A stretch of DNA of 64,000 bases from Aphrophora alni (lineage: Eukaryota > Arthropoda > Insecta > Hemiptera > Aphrophoridae): positions 67,072,231-67,136,230 of the forward strand of contig OY740768.1 of the NCBI GenBank assembly GCA_963513935.1, written 5' to 3'. The first letter of the stretch is position 1; each line of letters starts with the position of its first letter. Shown here one piece after another: positions 36,386 to 49,290 of this stretch. Position numbers and translations under genes: made by a program. Below the pieces are notes generated by a model, which ran no database searches, was not told the origin of the DNA, and saw nothing but the letters and a program-made list of their open reading frames with translations.

Positions 36386-38231
36386 TTATGCTAAACTTTG
36401 ATGTCTAAAAGACAATTATAAGTATTTGAGATTACTACACAATGATAAGTTTGTGTTGTACGCATACATATAACATAACCAATTATTACGAACGCTACTT
36501 TGTCATTTTGAAGCCTGAACCAAGTTAATTACGTTATTATTGAAATAACGTTAGACCTAAATTTTCAGTTGTAATCAAAGCCATTTATGCTAGAGCAGAA
36601 AGCAACTCTATTGATTGCTCAATAACATAGAGACGATAGAGTTCTCTTCAGTTATAACTGACAATATCACATTGGTCAAAAACGTAGTAATTATGTATGA
36701 AACTCCATTCTATTTGGAGCAATGCTTGGGCATCCTCTGATCGTCTGGATCGATCATTTTAAATCAATTTAATTAAATCTATAATCTTACACCTCCTTTA
36801 TAAAACCAATGGTATATCTTGTTCCAATACGCATATTAATTGATAAATTAATCTTTTCAGAATAAACCATAACTAAAATCCCCAAATTACCTTCTTAAAT
36901 CGCTCTTGGATAGATAAAAAATTATCTCTAAAATAGTTTTGTTTTATTCTTTATCTTTAAATTGTTATTATTTGTTGCTTAGTATTATCCAATCCAAATG
37001 TTTATATTTAATTTCTTCTTTCTGTCAATGGCATATCGAGTCTTGCAGGCTTCTCCTCAATATCTTAACTTAAATTGGTTCGTTCTGATAAGACTCAATT
37101 CTTTGGTCATATCTCTATTCAATTTAATTATCTTTTTATCACATTACCAACTTCATTTAATAGTCACTGCATCTACAAAACCTTTCAACAAGATTATTAT
37201 ACAAAAATATTATAAAATAAATTTAGTTCTATTATTATTAAATACCACTACATATTCATAAATCACAATTGACCTTTTATGACAACGAGCTCGCCTTCCA
37301 ATTTAGAGTTTTAATACTATTTTATTGCTTTTCTTTGTTTGATTTTTTTCTCCATTTTACTTACCAAGAATACTTGGAATAGAGTAAGAGAAAAAATTAT
37401 TTAAACATATTATACAGTATCTTTTTTAGAGTTATCTTCGCTTTTCATTACTTAAAGACTAACAATGTGACATAGCTACTTAAAATTGGTTATGTGGGAC
37501 TAGTGTGTACAATTATTGAAATTGAATAAAACTCAATAGAAAGTTGCAAAATGGTGGCCATAATTAATATATATTAATATATTACGATAAAATTTGTATT
37601 CTGCCTGTAATAGTTGATACAGGTTCCAACTTTGTGCACGATAAATGCAACAACAATGTTAAAACAAAATTTCGAATTCAAATTTCAACTAAAAAACTTG
37701 ATTTTCGCACAGATAAGAATCTCAGGAATTTCCAGAATCTAATCGCTAACAAGAGCGAAGCGTATGGATACTTTTTCACAGCTAACAAACCCGCCTACAG
37801 ACACGAGCGTCGCGTATGAGACTCCCTAATATATGTATAGTTTACTAATGATATCAAAATATGTGGATATTTAGTAAATCAAAATATTATTCAAAAACCT
37901 TTAGTAATATTAAACTATAAAATAGGCCCTAATAACACGAATATTTTTATAACCTAGCCTACTCAAGTTAATGCAACCAATTGCTCTGAAATGTGAATTT
38001 ATGAAGAAGTTTTAAAAAACAACTATTTATAAGCATTTCCGATTGTGATCGATAAATTACTAGAGGTTAGAGGTTATGGTTAAATCTTCATTACAACATG
38101 AAATATATTTGACACTTCATTGACTATAAAAATTACGTAATTGCAATACATTCTAGCTAATTATCAACTCAACATCGTATCCGTTCGAATAGGAATGTTC
38201 ATGAAAGATATTTTTTTATTTATTCATCTTG
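36386..38231. other. A+T-rich DNA, no gene recognised
   Basis: No supported gene. A short open frame at about 37590-37819 contains VDTGSNF but no other protease feature (see rejected list). Confidence 0.5.
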
Positions 38232-38372
38232 GACTAATAAAGACGGGAGAGTACGTAACACCCCGAAAAACACTAAGCCATCAACCGAGCTCTGAACTGT
38301 GACAATTCACTAGTCCGAACTGTGGTGGGTTAAGCGTGTGCTCTGCCAACTGAATTTAGCCGCTACCATGAA
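38232..38372 (-). mobile_element. tRNA-derived SINE, copy 2
   Basis: The minus strand has an A box TTCAGTTGGCAGAGC (about 38340-38354), a weakened B-box region GTTCAGAGCTCGG and then the family tail 'ggttgatggcttagtgtttt' with 'tctcccgtctttattagt'. Also shares 'cagttcggac' between the boxes with copy 4. Both promoter boxes are recognisable, though the B box carries an insertion-like change. Confidence 0.75.
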
Positions 38373-40904
38373 GTCTGAATTAAAATGATTCGGATCTGAA
38401 GGAACAATTCAAATTAAATTATGACTCTAGACTAGAGAGTTAAATTTAAATGTAGGTAACGACTAAATATCGTAATTTTATGTTACAATTATCATAAAAA
38501 TCTTTTCCTTTGCATTAAAGTTTATAAAAACGATGGATATACAATTTGAAAACCATGTTTGAACCCAGGAACCATGAAAACATTATTTTCGAAGTTGTGA
38601 CACTTGAAGAGAGTAATTTTTGTCCGTATGTTGAATTTAAGGACACTTCCATGCAGAAAGATCCTTCCGGAAAATTACTAAAATATATCTAACACAACCT
38701 AACCTTTTCCAACATTTATTCTTACAGTCTTTAGACATTTTATTAACATTTCAACTATTATAACTTAAAAGAAAAACAATGAAAACCTATTTGATTAAGG
38801 AGGTAGTGGAAAATCTAGACAAGTGTCAGCACGATTTGTGAATAACTTGGAATTATAAAGTAAAGGTGACAAACTCCGTGCAAATTTAAATCAAAATTTG
38901 TCACGTACAAATTATAATAGGCCACAATCAACGGGAATAAATGAAAGAATCGACGTTACTATATTTCACATTAAACTTGGTTATAAATTAATATGAAAGT
39001 CACAATTCTAGCAATCAGTTGTTTTAATCTAAATTATATCTGTGACATACAATTTAGTCGTAATCCCTAATAGAATGTATAGCGAATCTTCTCGATCATA
39101 TAGCTTGATGAAATCTAACCGACTTGGCAATAAGTTTATCAAATCCTACTGTGATTACGGATTAGTGGAAGACAATCCCAGTTATTTTGGATGTAGCTAA
39201 CATAGTTAGGGTTCCCACTAATACGTATCTAAATGTCGGTTCATTCCCAGAGGACGTGTTTCTACAAATCCAATCACTCTTCTCTCTCATCCAACTCTCC
39301 TTTTCCTATGCTAATATATCCCCCTCCCCAACTCCCGACCATAACATGGAATTTCAACCGTTTTATTTATCACGAGAAAGTTTTGTTGTACGTGTCTTCA
39401 AATCCTTTAAATATACAATACTTCAGATACAGATTACTATTACTTTTACTGTTATGCTCTTCTAATTAACAAACTAAACATTGATTTTTTGTAAACATCT
39501 TTACAGCAAAACACATATGTCCACGCTTTGTACGAAATTAAATTTGTACAAATAATCTATCTCAGCTCTGTTACTGCAATTAATTATAAATTTCATTTTT
39601 GTGTGGTATCATTTATCTTTTTTTAACCATTGATAAAGGGATTTATTATGCATTCTATGTAAAATTTGAATCAATATATGTTTGACACTAATGTCTGTAT
39701 ATTTAACAGTGGGAAGTGTTTCAGACCACTGGTACTAAATAATTTAGATAAATTATACTTCATTTTAAAGATCTCTGAAAACGAAATTTTTTTTTTATAA
39801 AAGTTAGTTTTTAATTCTACAAACACTAGTAAAGTAAGGATTTTTAGCCGACATTTTAAACCTAAAAATATATAAATATATTTCTTAACGTTCAGTTTGC
39901 AACACCTTTTATTTGATGTTTAACTTGAGACATAAATTTAAACTTTCCAAAAATTGGAGTTAGAGAATTTGGAAACTTTTTGAAAAAATAATTGTCTATG
40001 TGTAATTTTTAAAGGTTAATTTATGCTCCTTTAATTTGATTTGATTTTTTAATAATTTGTATGTAATCATAATCACAACATGTACATGAAAATACAATCT
40101 AAGATACGTTTATTAAATCCAAGAGATTTAAAGCCGCCATTTTGGTGAGAGAGACAAGGTAAATACTTGTATGTCAAAATGTTTGGTAATCAGTCTTTAA
40201 AATGAGGTACAACCTAACCTATTTTACATTTGAAAATCTAAGAAACAGACAGTAAATCCCCTCCCACCTATAAACCCTTTTAAAGTTCCCAAATTGGGGA
40301 GGGGTATGATTTCCTCTAAATTCTGCACATGCAAATTAGTGAAAAACAATTTTACCCTAAGAGCTTATGTTAAACCATTAGCCCATGATACAATTGATAC
40401 GGTAGTTCGAAACGCTCGGTATACATAAATAACAGGCCTGCGAAAAGTGGGAGCAGAGCACGGTTCGTTAACGGAAGGCTGGATCGCGTTTGTCACACTC
40501 TGACTTGAAATCCATTACGTGATTTAAACTGATAAAATAATATGAATCCTCATCAGATGAAAAACAAGCTCCTGTTGCTTGCTACAGCCGATGATGGAGA
40601 AAAAACGGAACAAACTGTGGGTGCATATTTTTAGTGAGAACTATATTTCATCAATCATGGTCCAGTTGATTCAAAATGATTAACATTCCCTTAATTATGA
40701 ATGACAAAACCTCTTTAATGATCAGTTGTTCATTCAACTCTTCACATCATGAATCTGGTAGGACGACTTTGTGTCTTGTTATCTTCAGCAAGACGTGGAC
40801 GTAAATATAAACATTGAAAAGAGGGGAGGGGGAAAAGATGAGGTTATTTTATGTTCTTTTGATTTTCGAGAAGTTTTTCGCCTTTAAACAACAAGTGGGA
40901 AAAT
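38373..40904. other. A+T-rich DNA, no gene recognised
   Basis: Two overlapping plus-strand frames near 39187-39469 look like chance. Short 'aacctaacct' motifs occur at about 38694 and 40209, and 'aaagccgccattttgg' near 40130 resembles a common insect repeat module. No defined element ends were seen. Confidence 0.45.
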
Positions 40905-41024
40905 AGTTATTTGTGCAACTAGTGAGCAAAGTGGCACTTTTTTAAACGAGAGAAAAATGTTGACGCACGGTTTGCCGAGTTTCTCTCGTTTAAAAAAGAC
41001 ACTTTGCTCACGAATTGCACATTA
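40905..41024. repeat. Inverted repeat (hairpin), about 45-bp arms
   Basis: The left arm runs through 'gtgagcaaagtggcactt' and 'ttttaaacgagagaaa' (40922-40955), and the right arm is its reverse complement (40980-41011) with one small gap. Pairing extends outward through 'tgtgcaa' and 'ttgcaca'. The loop is about 24 bases. A related 'gtgagcaaagtag...gccactttgtc' pair lies at 41574-41670, so the motif is a small local family. The open frame at 40957-41166 overlaps by chance. Confidence 0.85.
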
Positions 41025-44000
41025 TACTTTGTCTACAGTTGTTATTTTGTTACCATTGTTTTCCTTTAGCCAAGACAAAAACCGTTCATACTGGCGGTCG
41101 TACTTTTTCCTTGATTTGACAGGTAGGAGATTTAGTACAACGTTGTTAGCTTTTCCGCTAATCTAGGCGGGGTATTTGACAGGTTTTCATCCTCTGAACT
41201 GTCCATATTTTAAAACTAACTACACAAAATATAGCAGTCGTGCTAAACAACACATCAACACTGAGTAGAAGTTCTCACGTCAAAACTGAGGTTATTCATG
41301 AATATTACAAATAACTTAGGTGTATTGTTGAGGAAACGGGATTGCCAACTTCAAAACTCGGCAAAAGAAAAATACTCTCCGTGTACATACACTGTCAATT
41401 ATCTTCATGAATAATTACTTCCTTTTTTTAACTTTAAAAAGTTGTTTTGTTGTTTATTTATGTTATTTTACATGTAAGAATTAATCTAACCTACATACGG
41501 GACATTTCCTGTATATTATAAATCAATTCAAATAAACTTAACCTAAATTTCGTTTTGTTCGGTTGCCATTCGGAGTGAGCAAAGTAGTGGGCAAAGTGAA
41601 ACTGTTGAGAAATCAGCTGTTTTGCAAACTAATTTAAATGAACAAAATGCCACTTTGTCAACAACTCTAGACAAAAATTATTTTCTAAATCGTACACAAT
41701 TAAATAATTGTATACTCTATAAACTATAATTACAAGGCAGACTCGAGTGTTATTTTATAACTTTTATTACATCATTCTAATACTGCGTACATTCTATGGC
41801 ACTAAATAATACTCACACTAGTATACTTGGGCCTTTTGTTAACCAAACGAATCAATTCATTGTGTAGTTGCTTTAAAACAATCTATAGTATTATTTTTAG
41901 GCCCTTCTACAAATAATGTATTGAATGAAAATTAACGACATTTTAGCTCAAAAGTATTTTCTGCACGTGGGTCCACACGGTTTTATCGAGTGTAATTTGT
42001 CAAATATATTATCAGATCGAACCAACTCACATGCGTTAACATATCAAGGGGGGAAATCATTTTGTTTTAACATTTACTAGAAAGGTTTTCCTTTATCAAA
42101 TCAACCCCTTTACTGTTGAGTATACTTCACGCAATGGACTACATAATAATCAGAGCGTGGAATGCATCACCTTGCCACTAACACAAAGAGTGTCAAGTTG
42201 TTATTACAAAAATATTAAAAAACACTTTTCGAAATGATAAAAATGTTTGAATCAGACTCAGGTTATTAAGTTAATTGTAATATACTCTTCATCTAGTTGA
42301 TATGTTCACATGATGGAACGCGAATTTATTTTGGATTCTGATCGCCAACTAAACTTGGTATCATTAAACTGCTATTATAGGTTAATTTTTACAATCTATA
42401 TAAAAAGGAATTACCCAAAACGGCTGCATTTTGCAATTTTTTCAACATTTTCTTTTGTATAACCATAACTTATTTGCTTAATTTGACTAAAATTACCGCT
42501 ACTCGTATTTTAATAATAATTTATTTCCATTTTTTTTTTTTTTTAGTTTATGGATTTTTTTTTGAAAATACGAATCAAATTATTCATGTTTGTTTTCTGC
42601 TATAAAAAAATAAAATAAACTTACTGTAAAAAGATTAAAACGCAATACAATTTTTTTTTCTTTTTCTGTAATTTTTTTAGCGCCCAGAATTTAAGTGAAT
42701 TTCAGTCAAATTTTGTTATCAGCTAGTTTTACCAAATCGTTTAATAGTTTTCTTTTTACTAAAAAAGTGATAAAAGAACAAAACCAAATGAAGATTTTGA
42801 AAGTAATGTTAGCAAATTTCAAAATTAGTTAGAATTTCGGTTAGAAACGCTTTTTCGTTTTATCTGTAGATCGTAAATTAGATCATTCCGTACACTTATT
42901 GGCCGAATCCTATTAATATCTGAAATACACAATAAATTACTCTTCCACATTTATCTTCAAGTACTATTCAAATATAAATAAATTATTTCAATAATAAAAT
43001 GTTTACAAAGGTAGAAGCACAGTTTTACTGCATAACTCTACAATGGGCGAGATAACGCAGTGACATCATACTTGTAATCATGTTTTGTAACTGTCTCACT
43101 ATCGCAATGCAATTGAATATTTGAGATAAGCAGAAACCTTCAACCGCCTCATGTCTTCAACGTTATTTGCATTACTAATGCCTGTATACATATGTAAAAC
43201 AAGACGTCCAGACAGCATTCTGTTTCAACCATTTTCACTTGTTTGGCATGATATTATCCGTGCCAGTATGGTGGTCCGACTATCAGTACTAATTTACATT
43301 CCAATCTACACAATTGGCAATCGAAATCTGCTTTGAACAAATATTTAATTTAAATAATTTATGGAATTTATTCAAGATAAATACATCTACGCCAAGATAA
43401 GATGTTTAAAGTAAAACAAAAACTTTTGATATTTCGCAATTTCGCGAGTATATTGCGTTATAGACTGTATAATATATTTTACTAATTTTAACAGTAAAAT
43501 TAAAAGAAATGACGTGGTCAGTACATGATTTTCTAACTACCCGCGTAAATCAATGTCAAATTTGAACTTAGCTAATTAAAAACAAAGATAATAAGTATAG
43601 CAAAATCTGCCAATAATTAGGTACCAATTTGGGTACCTTTGGTTTTATTTAGAATTTTAAGGGAATAGGGAGTCCAAATAAATACAAATCAAAGTTTAAT
43701 TATAGTATAACACTCTAAAATAAAAGCATACTACAATTTACATAAATAAAAGCCGGTTAATACAAATTTTCATAAATTAGGCAGTATTCCTACACACAAA
43801 TAAAACGCTATTCTTTCATAAGGGACCACACTATACTTCTAAAGTAATTTTGATAATACTATTGATGCAGTCGAACAGTTCAGTTTTGAGACAAACTTCT
43901 TCACCCTGCTCTGATTTCAACGAAACTCCCTCACACAATCTGATCAAAAATTTATTATTCCGTGGACCGGGATAACCTACTTACTCTTTTTCCATCAAAC

Positions 44001-44839
44001 CTGAAACATTTTGAGTCATTCGGACTGTAAGTTCTAAAGATACTAAAATAATACAGTCAGTCCGACAGAGATTGAAATCAAAATTTCACATCATATTTTT
44101 CTGCAATATAATTGAAAAGTAAAATCGAATTAAAAGTCCCCAGCGATGAATTGAAACACTCAAAATAAAAATTTTAGTCATGTTAAATGATTCTGTAGTA
44201 AAAATGTCAAACAAAAAAATAACGATTTTAATCCGTAAGCAACATTGCTCATCCAAGACAAAAAATTCGTCAAAATGAAACAATTGCGCGGTTAGCAACT
44301 ATAAGCTAATTAACGATAATCAAAGTGATATGTACACGCTAAATTTACTGGTCTACTTGTGCATGTATTCACTACCATTTACGTCGTACTTCATCTATCG
44401 TCGAATTCATTCAGTACTAAATATTACTATTTAACTTAAGGAAATTCGGCATACTTTAATACAAGTCACAAATTTTCCAATAAACTCGGTACTCACATCT
44501 AAGATTTGTTAAATTCTATAGTGTACCTCATCACTCAAGGGCGGGATCGGTTTGAATTACACAAAACGGATCGTACCTTCAGAAAGGTTCTGTTTTATGT
44601 AACTAAAGTTCGATCACTTTTCAAGAAAAGTTTTGAAATGGGTCTAATAATGCGACTTCTATTTTACAAATAATTCAAGAACCCGTGGTATAGTCCATGC
44701 TGGAAAAATGGCTCAGACAGACTAGATCTACTCTTTTTAGCCCAAGTGCATTGAAGCTTCCATTTCTTACTTCGATTTTTTCTTTAGTTATATTATAAAT
44801 AAATATTGAGCTTGACTGGTGAGATAAATATTATGTGAA
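41025..44839. other. A+T-rich DNA with relatives of the adjacent hairpin
   Basis: No gene recognised. 41574-41670 contains 'gtgagcaaagtag', 'gggcaaagtgaaactgttg' and the inverted 'gccactttgtcaac', related to the hairpin at 40.9 kb. T and A runs are frequent at 42.53-42.67 kb. Confidence 0.5.
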
Positions 44840-45000
44840 CAAAAACTCGAACACAAGATCTCACAAAAATTACGTTTATTTAATCAAACGCGTTTCTCAA
44901 AGTCGCCATCCTCAGTGATACATGAGCTACAATAACTAGTAAATAAACGCGTTTGATTAAATAAACGTAACTTTTGTGAGATCTTGTGTTCGAATTTTTG
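44840..45000. mobile_element. Fold-back element, 56-bp arms, 49-bp loop
   Basis: Arms 44840-44895 and 44945-45000 are reverse complements with two mismatches. They include 'acacaagatctcacaaaa' and 'cgtttatttaatcaaacgcg'. The spacer 44896-44944 reads 'agtcgccatcctcagtgat', similar to the short imperfect palindromes seen at the 3' ends of Penelope-like and other insect retroelements. I see no TA or longer target duplication that I trust. It could be a small fold-back MITE or two retroelement ends joined head to head. The near identity of the arms suggests recent origin or gene conversion. Confidence 0.88.
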
Positions 45001-45049
45001 TTTTACGTTTAATTGTATTCCTTACAAAAACTTTACTCTCTCTCTTTGT

Positions 45050-45085
45050 TACAAAACACACACACACACGAGGCGCGCTCGCGCA
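45050..45085. repeat. Short CA tract followed by CG-rich run
   Basis: 'acacacacacacac' then 'gaggcgcgctcgcgc'; mostly alternating purine-pyrimidine. Confidence 0.8.
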
Positions 45086-45970
45086 GTTGCATAATGATTT
45101 TTCCTCATTTAAAAAAACTTTTATTTTCTTCTATGTATCTATATTCTACATAAATAGTTAAATATACATTTGAATAGTCGGTTGTAGAATATCCTATTCA
45201 CTCGCCTTCATTGATAAACAAAAGGACGAAGACGGACAATGAGAGAATAATCGAATAGAGGCAATGTGCGCAGTCATTTCATGGTTGACTGGTCGAATTG
45301 CATACTGTGCTGTTTGCAACAACTATTCTGAATAAACAGACCAACCTCATGTCTGTGTATCTTTCACAAACAGCTAAAATAGCAAAATCATGGAATACAA
45401 TACTCGCATCCAGCTGATTCGCTGACAAGAATTTCTTTTGGTGTTTTTAGAGCATCCGTTCTTATGCAGTCCTCGACCTAGGTATTGCAGACCCACCAAG
45501 CTGCACAATATGAGTTATTGCAGGCTCAAGTAAGACACCGGTAACATGGAACTACTGAAAAATCGTTTCAAAACTGCCACAGTTTTGAAATTATATAACC
45601 TTTAGTTTACTTTAATATCAATTTATGCAACAAATAGTAAAACATAGGCACTTGCTTTATACAACTAAAATTGTTAGATATTATAATTGACATGATGTTT
45701 TTATAAATTTTGATTTTTAGTTCCAATTCTTATTTTTTGAAAACATGGTTAAGCAACTAGTGAAATGTCCCACAGTTATTGTTGAACGTTAAAAGACATA
45801 CATACAACAAATTATCTTGAAAAAAAAATCTTTTTATTTTAATCAGAAAATTAACTGTCATTTTGAAATTAACAAATAACTTTTCTGGTTGTCTAACTAT
45901 TTATAAAACCGAGTCTATCTGTATACCAAAATTAAAATTAAGAATTGGAACCAAAATTGCGAATAGAGGT
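45086..45970. other. Unassigned DNA, no gene recognised
   Basis: The part 45190-45560 is richer in G+C than its surroundings, but I found no convincing frame or element motif in it on either strand. Confidence 0.4.
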
Positions 45971-45971
45971 T

Positions 45972-46002
45972 TCACACACACACACACACACGCGCGCGCG
46001 CA
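45972..46002. repeat. (CA)n(CG)n tract
   Basis: About 29 bases of unbroken alternating purine-pyrimidine: (CA) repeats then (CG) repeats. Confidence 0.92.
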
Positions 46003-46027
46003 TTGGCTCATTTGTTTTTAAAAAACG

Positions 46028-46125
46028 TGTGTCTAGCTGTAGTTCGGACTTGTGCAGGTTCCAGCCCGGTTGTTGGCGTTGGGGTTTTCGCGGATTATAC
46101 TACTCCACCGTTTGAAGATAAACAA
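46028..46125 (+). mobile_element. tRNA-derived SINE, copy 4 (5'-truncated)
   Basis: Plus strand 'agttcggacttgtgcaggtt', a B box GGTTCCAGCCC (46058-46068) and the tail 'ggttgttggcgtt' then 'ggttttcgcgg', matching copies 1 and 2. The A-box half is missing. This is the only copy on the plus strand. Confidence 0.6.
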
Positions 46126-47778
46126 ACAAAAAATTTATACAGTGAGCCAAAAATTAACAGTAGTTCCAAATTACTCCTATGAATCAAAAGGTAGACATTT
46201 CAGTCTCGGGTTTTACAATAGGTAGAACTTCTATATTATAGATTAGCAAATAGAGATATTTTATCGATTGTGCGTTGCATATAAAGTTGAAGTGGCTACC
46301 ATACAACTTACGAATTAAACCCTCACCTTCATAATAATCTACTTTACTAAAGTGTGACACTGCATCATCTTCTCCTACTACAACTTTCTGAAACCGTGTG
46401 ATTAGAGTATGTAAATAATTAAGGATAAAGACCTCATAGCACTACAGAGATCAATTATCTCTAATTTGCTATAGTGTACGCGCGCAATAATGCTATTACA
46501 AAACCCTCACTTTAATAAACGTAAAAATAAAATTAAGTAAATCTTAAAATCTCCAATCTCACCCAATCTACCAATACTTAGGTAGTATATTCAAAAATCA
46601 AATCACACACAAGAGAGCATATTTCTCAATAAGAGAGACTATCAACTGACATTCGAAAAAATAATACTATACTTTTTCTTCACTGTGAAAGCCAAGAGAT
46701 GTTATTTATGCGTCCTTCATAACACAGGGTGGTGGTAAGGTTAGGTTATATTTGGTATGGTTAGGTTAGGTTAGGTTTGGTTATAAATGTGTGTGAGAGA
46801 GAAGGAATAGGCCGAAATCCATTGAACTTAGGGTTGACTTTAGTATATCTTACGACATCTTTCACGTTTGTAATAACCTTTAAATTTTAAGTTAAAAACA
46901 ATTAAGTTCTATACTTGTTCATCATAGTTAACCTGTCGTTTTAATGTTGCAAATAAAGGTTCGATACTAGTATTTCTATTTAATAGAAATATACAGTAGC
47001 AAAATATGGCACTAGCTTTCACACACACCCATCCATATCAATTACTAACGATAGGAAAAAATCATTGCTGTCAACCCAAAAATGATAGTACCTTAGTTAC
47101 TCAGTTTTTCCTCTTCTAGAAGATAAATTGGAGTATACTTTAAGCGAAATTTTGTTTATAGAATATTTAGAACAAATATTTACATTTAAAAAAAACTTAA
47201 AATATGATTCCTTTTGTCATAAAACTGATTCTATGCAATAATCTAATTTGGTTGATTCGAGTTTTTAATATTTGACAGTCAAGTTTATTTTCGTTATACG
47301 AAATTAATTCTGAACCATAATTTTCTTTTAATTACGATTAGACACATTGGCTTGGGACATTATTCTTAACAAAAATTTGAAATTTATGTACACATTAAAC
47401 AGTGTATTAATATTTTAACTTATAGTGAAACGATTACATACTGTGCATATGGTAGGTGCTTTTATTACAATTTTATTTTTACATTTAGATATCAGAAATT
47501 CACTTTTTAATAAGTACGCACACGATATTTAAACTTTTAATCATCTTGAGATAGATAAGTATAACCCATAAGAACGTAAAACTTTGTTTTTGAAAATATA
47601 TTAACTATTTTGAAAAACATAGAAACTTATGATATCCGCTGTTAAAGCATAAAAGATTACATATATTGAAACCGCACAAGAAGGTCAAAGAAACCAAAAA
47701 TGCTATAATGATATAAATATAATAATTTGTTTGATGAAAAGATTGTTAGCACAGAGTTAATTCTTTTCATATAAGCTT

Positions 47779-47780
<2 letters not shown>
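46126..47780. other. A+T-rich DNA with a short TTAGG-type run
   Basis: No gene. 46739-46783 contains 'ggttaggttaggttagg' within a longer stretch of related GGTTA/GGTTT words. Confidence 0.5.
46739..46783 (+). repeat. Short TTAGG-like run
   Basis: Three consecutive TTAGG units at about 46761-46776 plus diverged neighbours. TTAGG is the insect telomeric repeat, but three units are far too few to mark a telomere. Confidence 0.6.

Positions 47781-47781
<1 letters not shown>

Positions 47782-47836
<55 letters not shown>
47782..47836. repeat. (AT)n microsatellite, about 55 bp
   Basis: Uninterrupted AT dinucleotides. Confidence 0.95.
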
Positions 47837-47839
<3 letters not shown>

Positions 47840-48149
47840 ATAAATGATTTTAACATTAATTTATATTATGAGTGTTTTGTATAAACGATAGTTAATTATT
47901 TTTGTAGCAAATGTTTCAGAGTAGGCTATGATTTAAAAACGAAACAAAACTAATAGTCACCATAAATGTCATTTCGGTAAGTTTTCAATCAAAGAGTGGA
48001 AATAAACCATAGACGCAGATTATGATTAAAATTTTTTTTTTTTTAAAGCCTTCCTCAGCGGAAAACCATTAGATTAAAATCGAGTTTTTAATAATGACGG
48101 GAAAGGTTCATTCCTGAACAGTAGTATCGTGATTTTACACACGAGTTCG

Positions 48150-48670
48150 AGTCATTAATCTTCACATTCTACTAAAATTTAAAAGGCATGGGTAGGATAA
48201 ATTTCTCCTTTTATAACACTTCATGACTATTAAAAAAAAAAAAAAAAGGAAAAAAAAGTTGTTTACCAATAACTCACGAACTTGTATTTTTAAAGAGATG
48301 GCGATTAATACTTTTTTGGACCCTTAGAGGTACATTTTAGCAAATTTGATCAAAATCGTTGGAACTGATTTTGGATTTTGAAATACTAAAGTTCTGTTTT
48401 TTTCTTATGGAGTTGCCCTCAAATTTTGAATTACCAAATAAATTTTAAAATCTCCCGAAATATAGCCGACATATCAAATTTGATTAAAATCGGTCCACGC
48501 GTTTGAATGACCGACACCATTCAAGAAAAAAACATTTTTTGACTCAAGGGATCTAAAAACGAATATAGCCTATATCTAAGAAACTCGACTTCGATTTGTC
48601 GACCATTACATACATTTTACCTACACTACTTGTAAGTGGGAGAGTAAAAATGTGGTTTATAAATTAACAA
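48150..48670 (+). repeat. Dispersed repeat of unknown family, copy B
   Basis: Matches copy A (26060-26645) module by module: 'gtcattaatcttcacatt' (about 48151), 'gagatggcga' (about 48296), 'caaatttgattaaaatcgg' (about 48476) and 'ttttttgactcaaggg' (about 48535). A second 'gcaaatttgatcaaaatcg' lies at about 48340. A run of 16 A occurs at 48232-48247. Similarity is moderate, so both copies are old. Confidence 0.55.
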
Positions 48671-48854
48671 CATTTCTTAATATTAATGTAAACTAAAATA
48701 AAACCTAATGTTTTAACTATTTTAAAAGATTTACTATAGATTTAGGATATTACCTATTTAAATTGTATGGTTTCCAATAAAATAAGGCCTATTTTATATT
48801 CTATAACTGAGCAAAAGAGCAGTTCGGTAAATCTTATATCTTATTAATAAAAAG

Positions 48855-49290
48855 CAAATACTTTTAACCTTAAAAACTATGCACCGATTTTCAAATAGTT
48901 TTAAGTTTCCATTAGCATTTAAATCATATATCAATTTTGTCCCTAAAATTTTTAAGAAGTTTAGTCAAATGTATTGAAAAACCTAAAATTACTACTTTTC
49001 AACTGGAAAAAATGGTTACAACTCTCTCGGAAACTACTGCACCGATTTCTAAAAAGTTGTCAATTCTAATTAGCAATTAAATTATATATCATTTCAACCA
49101 CTGAAAAATTATATGTTGTCACTGCAAATTATAAGAAAAACAAAAAATATGTCGAAATCGTACTCATGCAGACAAATATTGTTATAACTTCGGAACTAAT
49201 AAATTAATTTGAATCAAACAAAAACAAAAATTTGATCAAATATCATACCTAAATAAGAAAGAAATCAGATTTAAAATCGTACCGGCGATT
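48855..49290 (+). repeat. Degenerate tandem repeat, about 155 bp, two and a half units
   Basis: Unit 1 (from about 48861) has 'aaaactatgcaccgatttt' then 'atttaaatcatatatcaatttt'. Unit 2 (from about 49015) has 'gaaactactgcaccgattt' then 'aattaaattatatatcattt'. Unit 3 (from about 49170) begins 'ttataacttcggaactaat' and is more diverged. It lies 200 bp from dispersed copy B and may be part of the same element. Confidence 0.6.

Noticed and set aside
37590..37819. VDTGSNF, like the active site of a retroelement aspartic protease
   Set aside because: No flap or second protease motif, no gag or polymerase nearby; four residues are easily a coincidence.
39187..39469. Two overlapping plus-strand frames
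   Set aside because: Mutually overlapping in different frames, no domain, composition not coding-like.
46739..46783. Telomere or subtelomere boundary
   Set aside because: Only three TTAGG units, with ordinary A+T-rich sequence on both sides.
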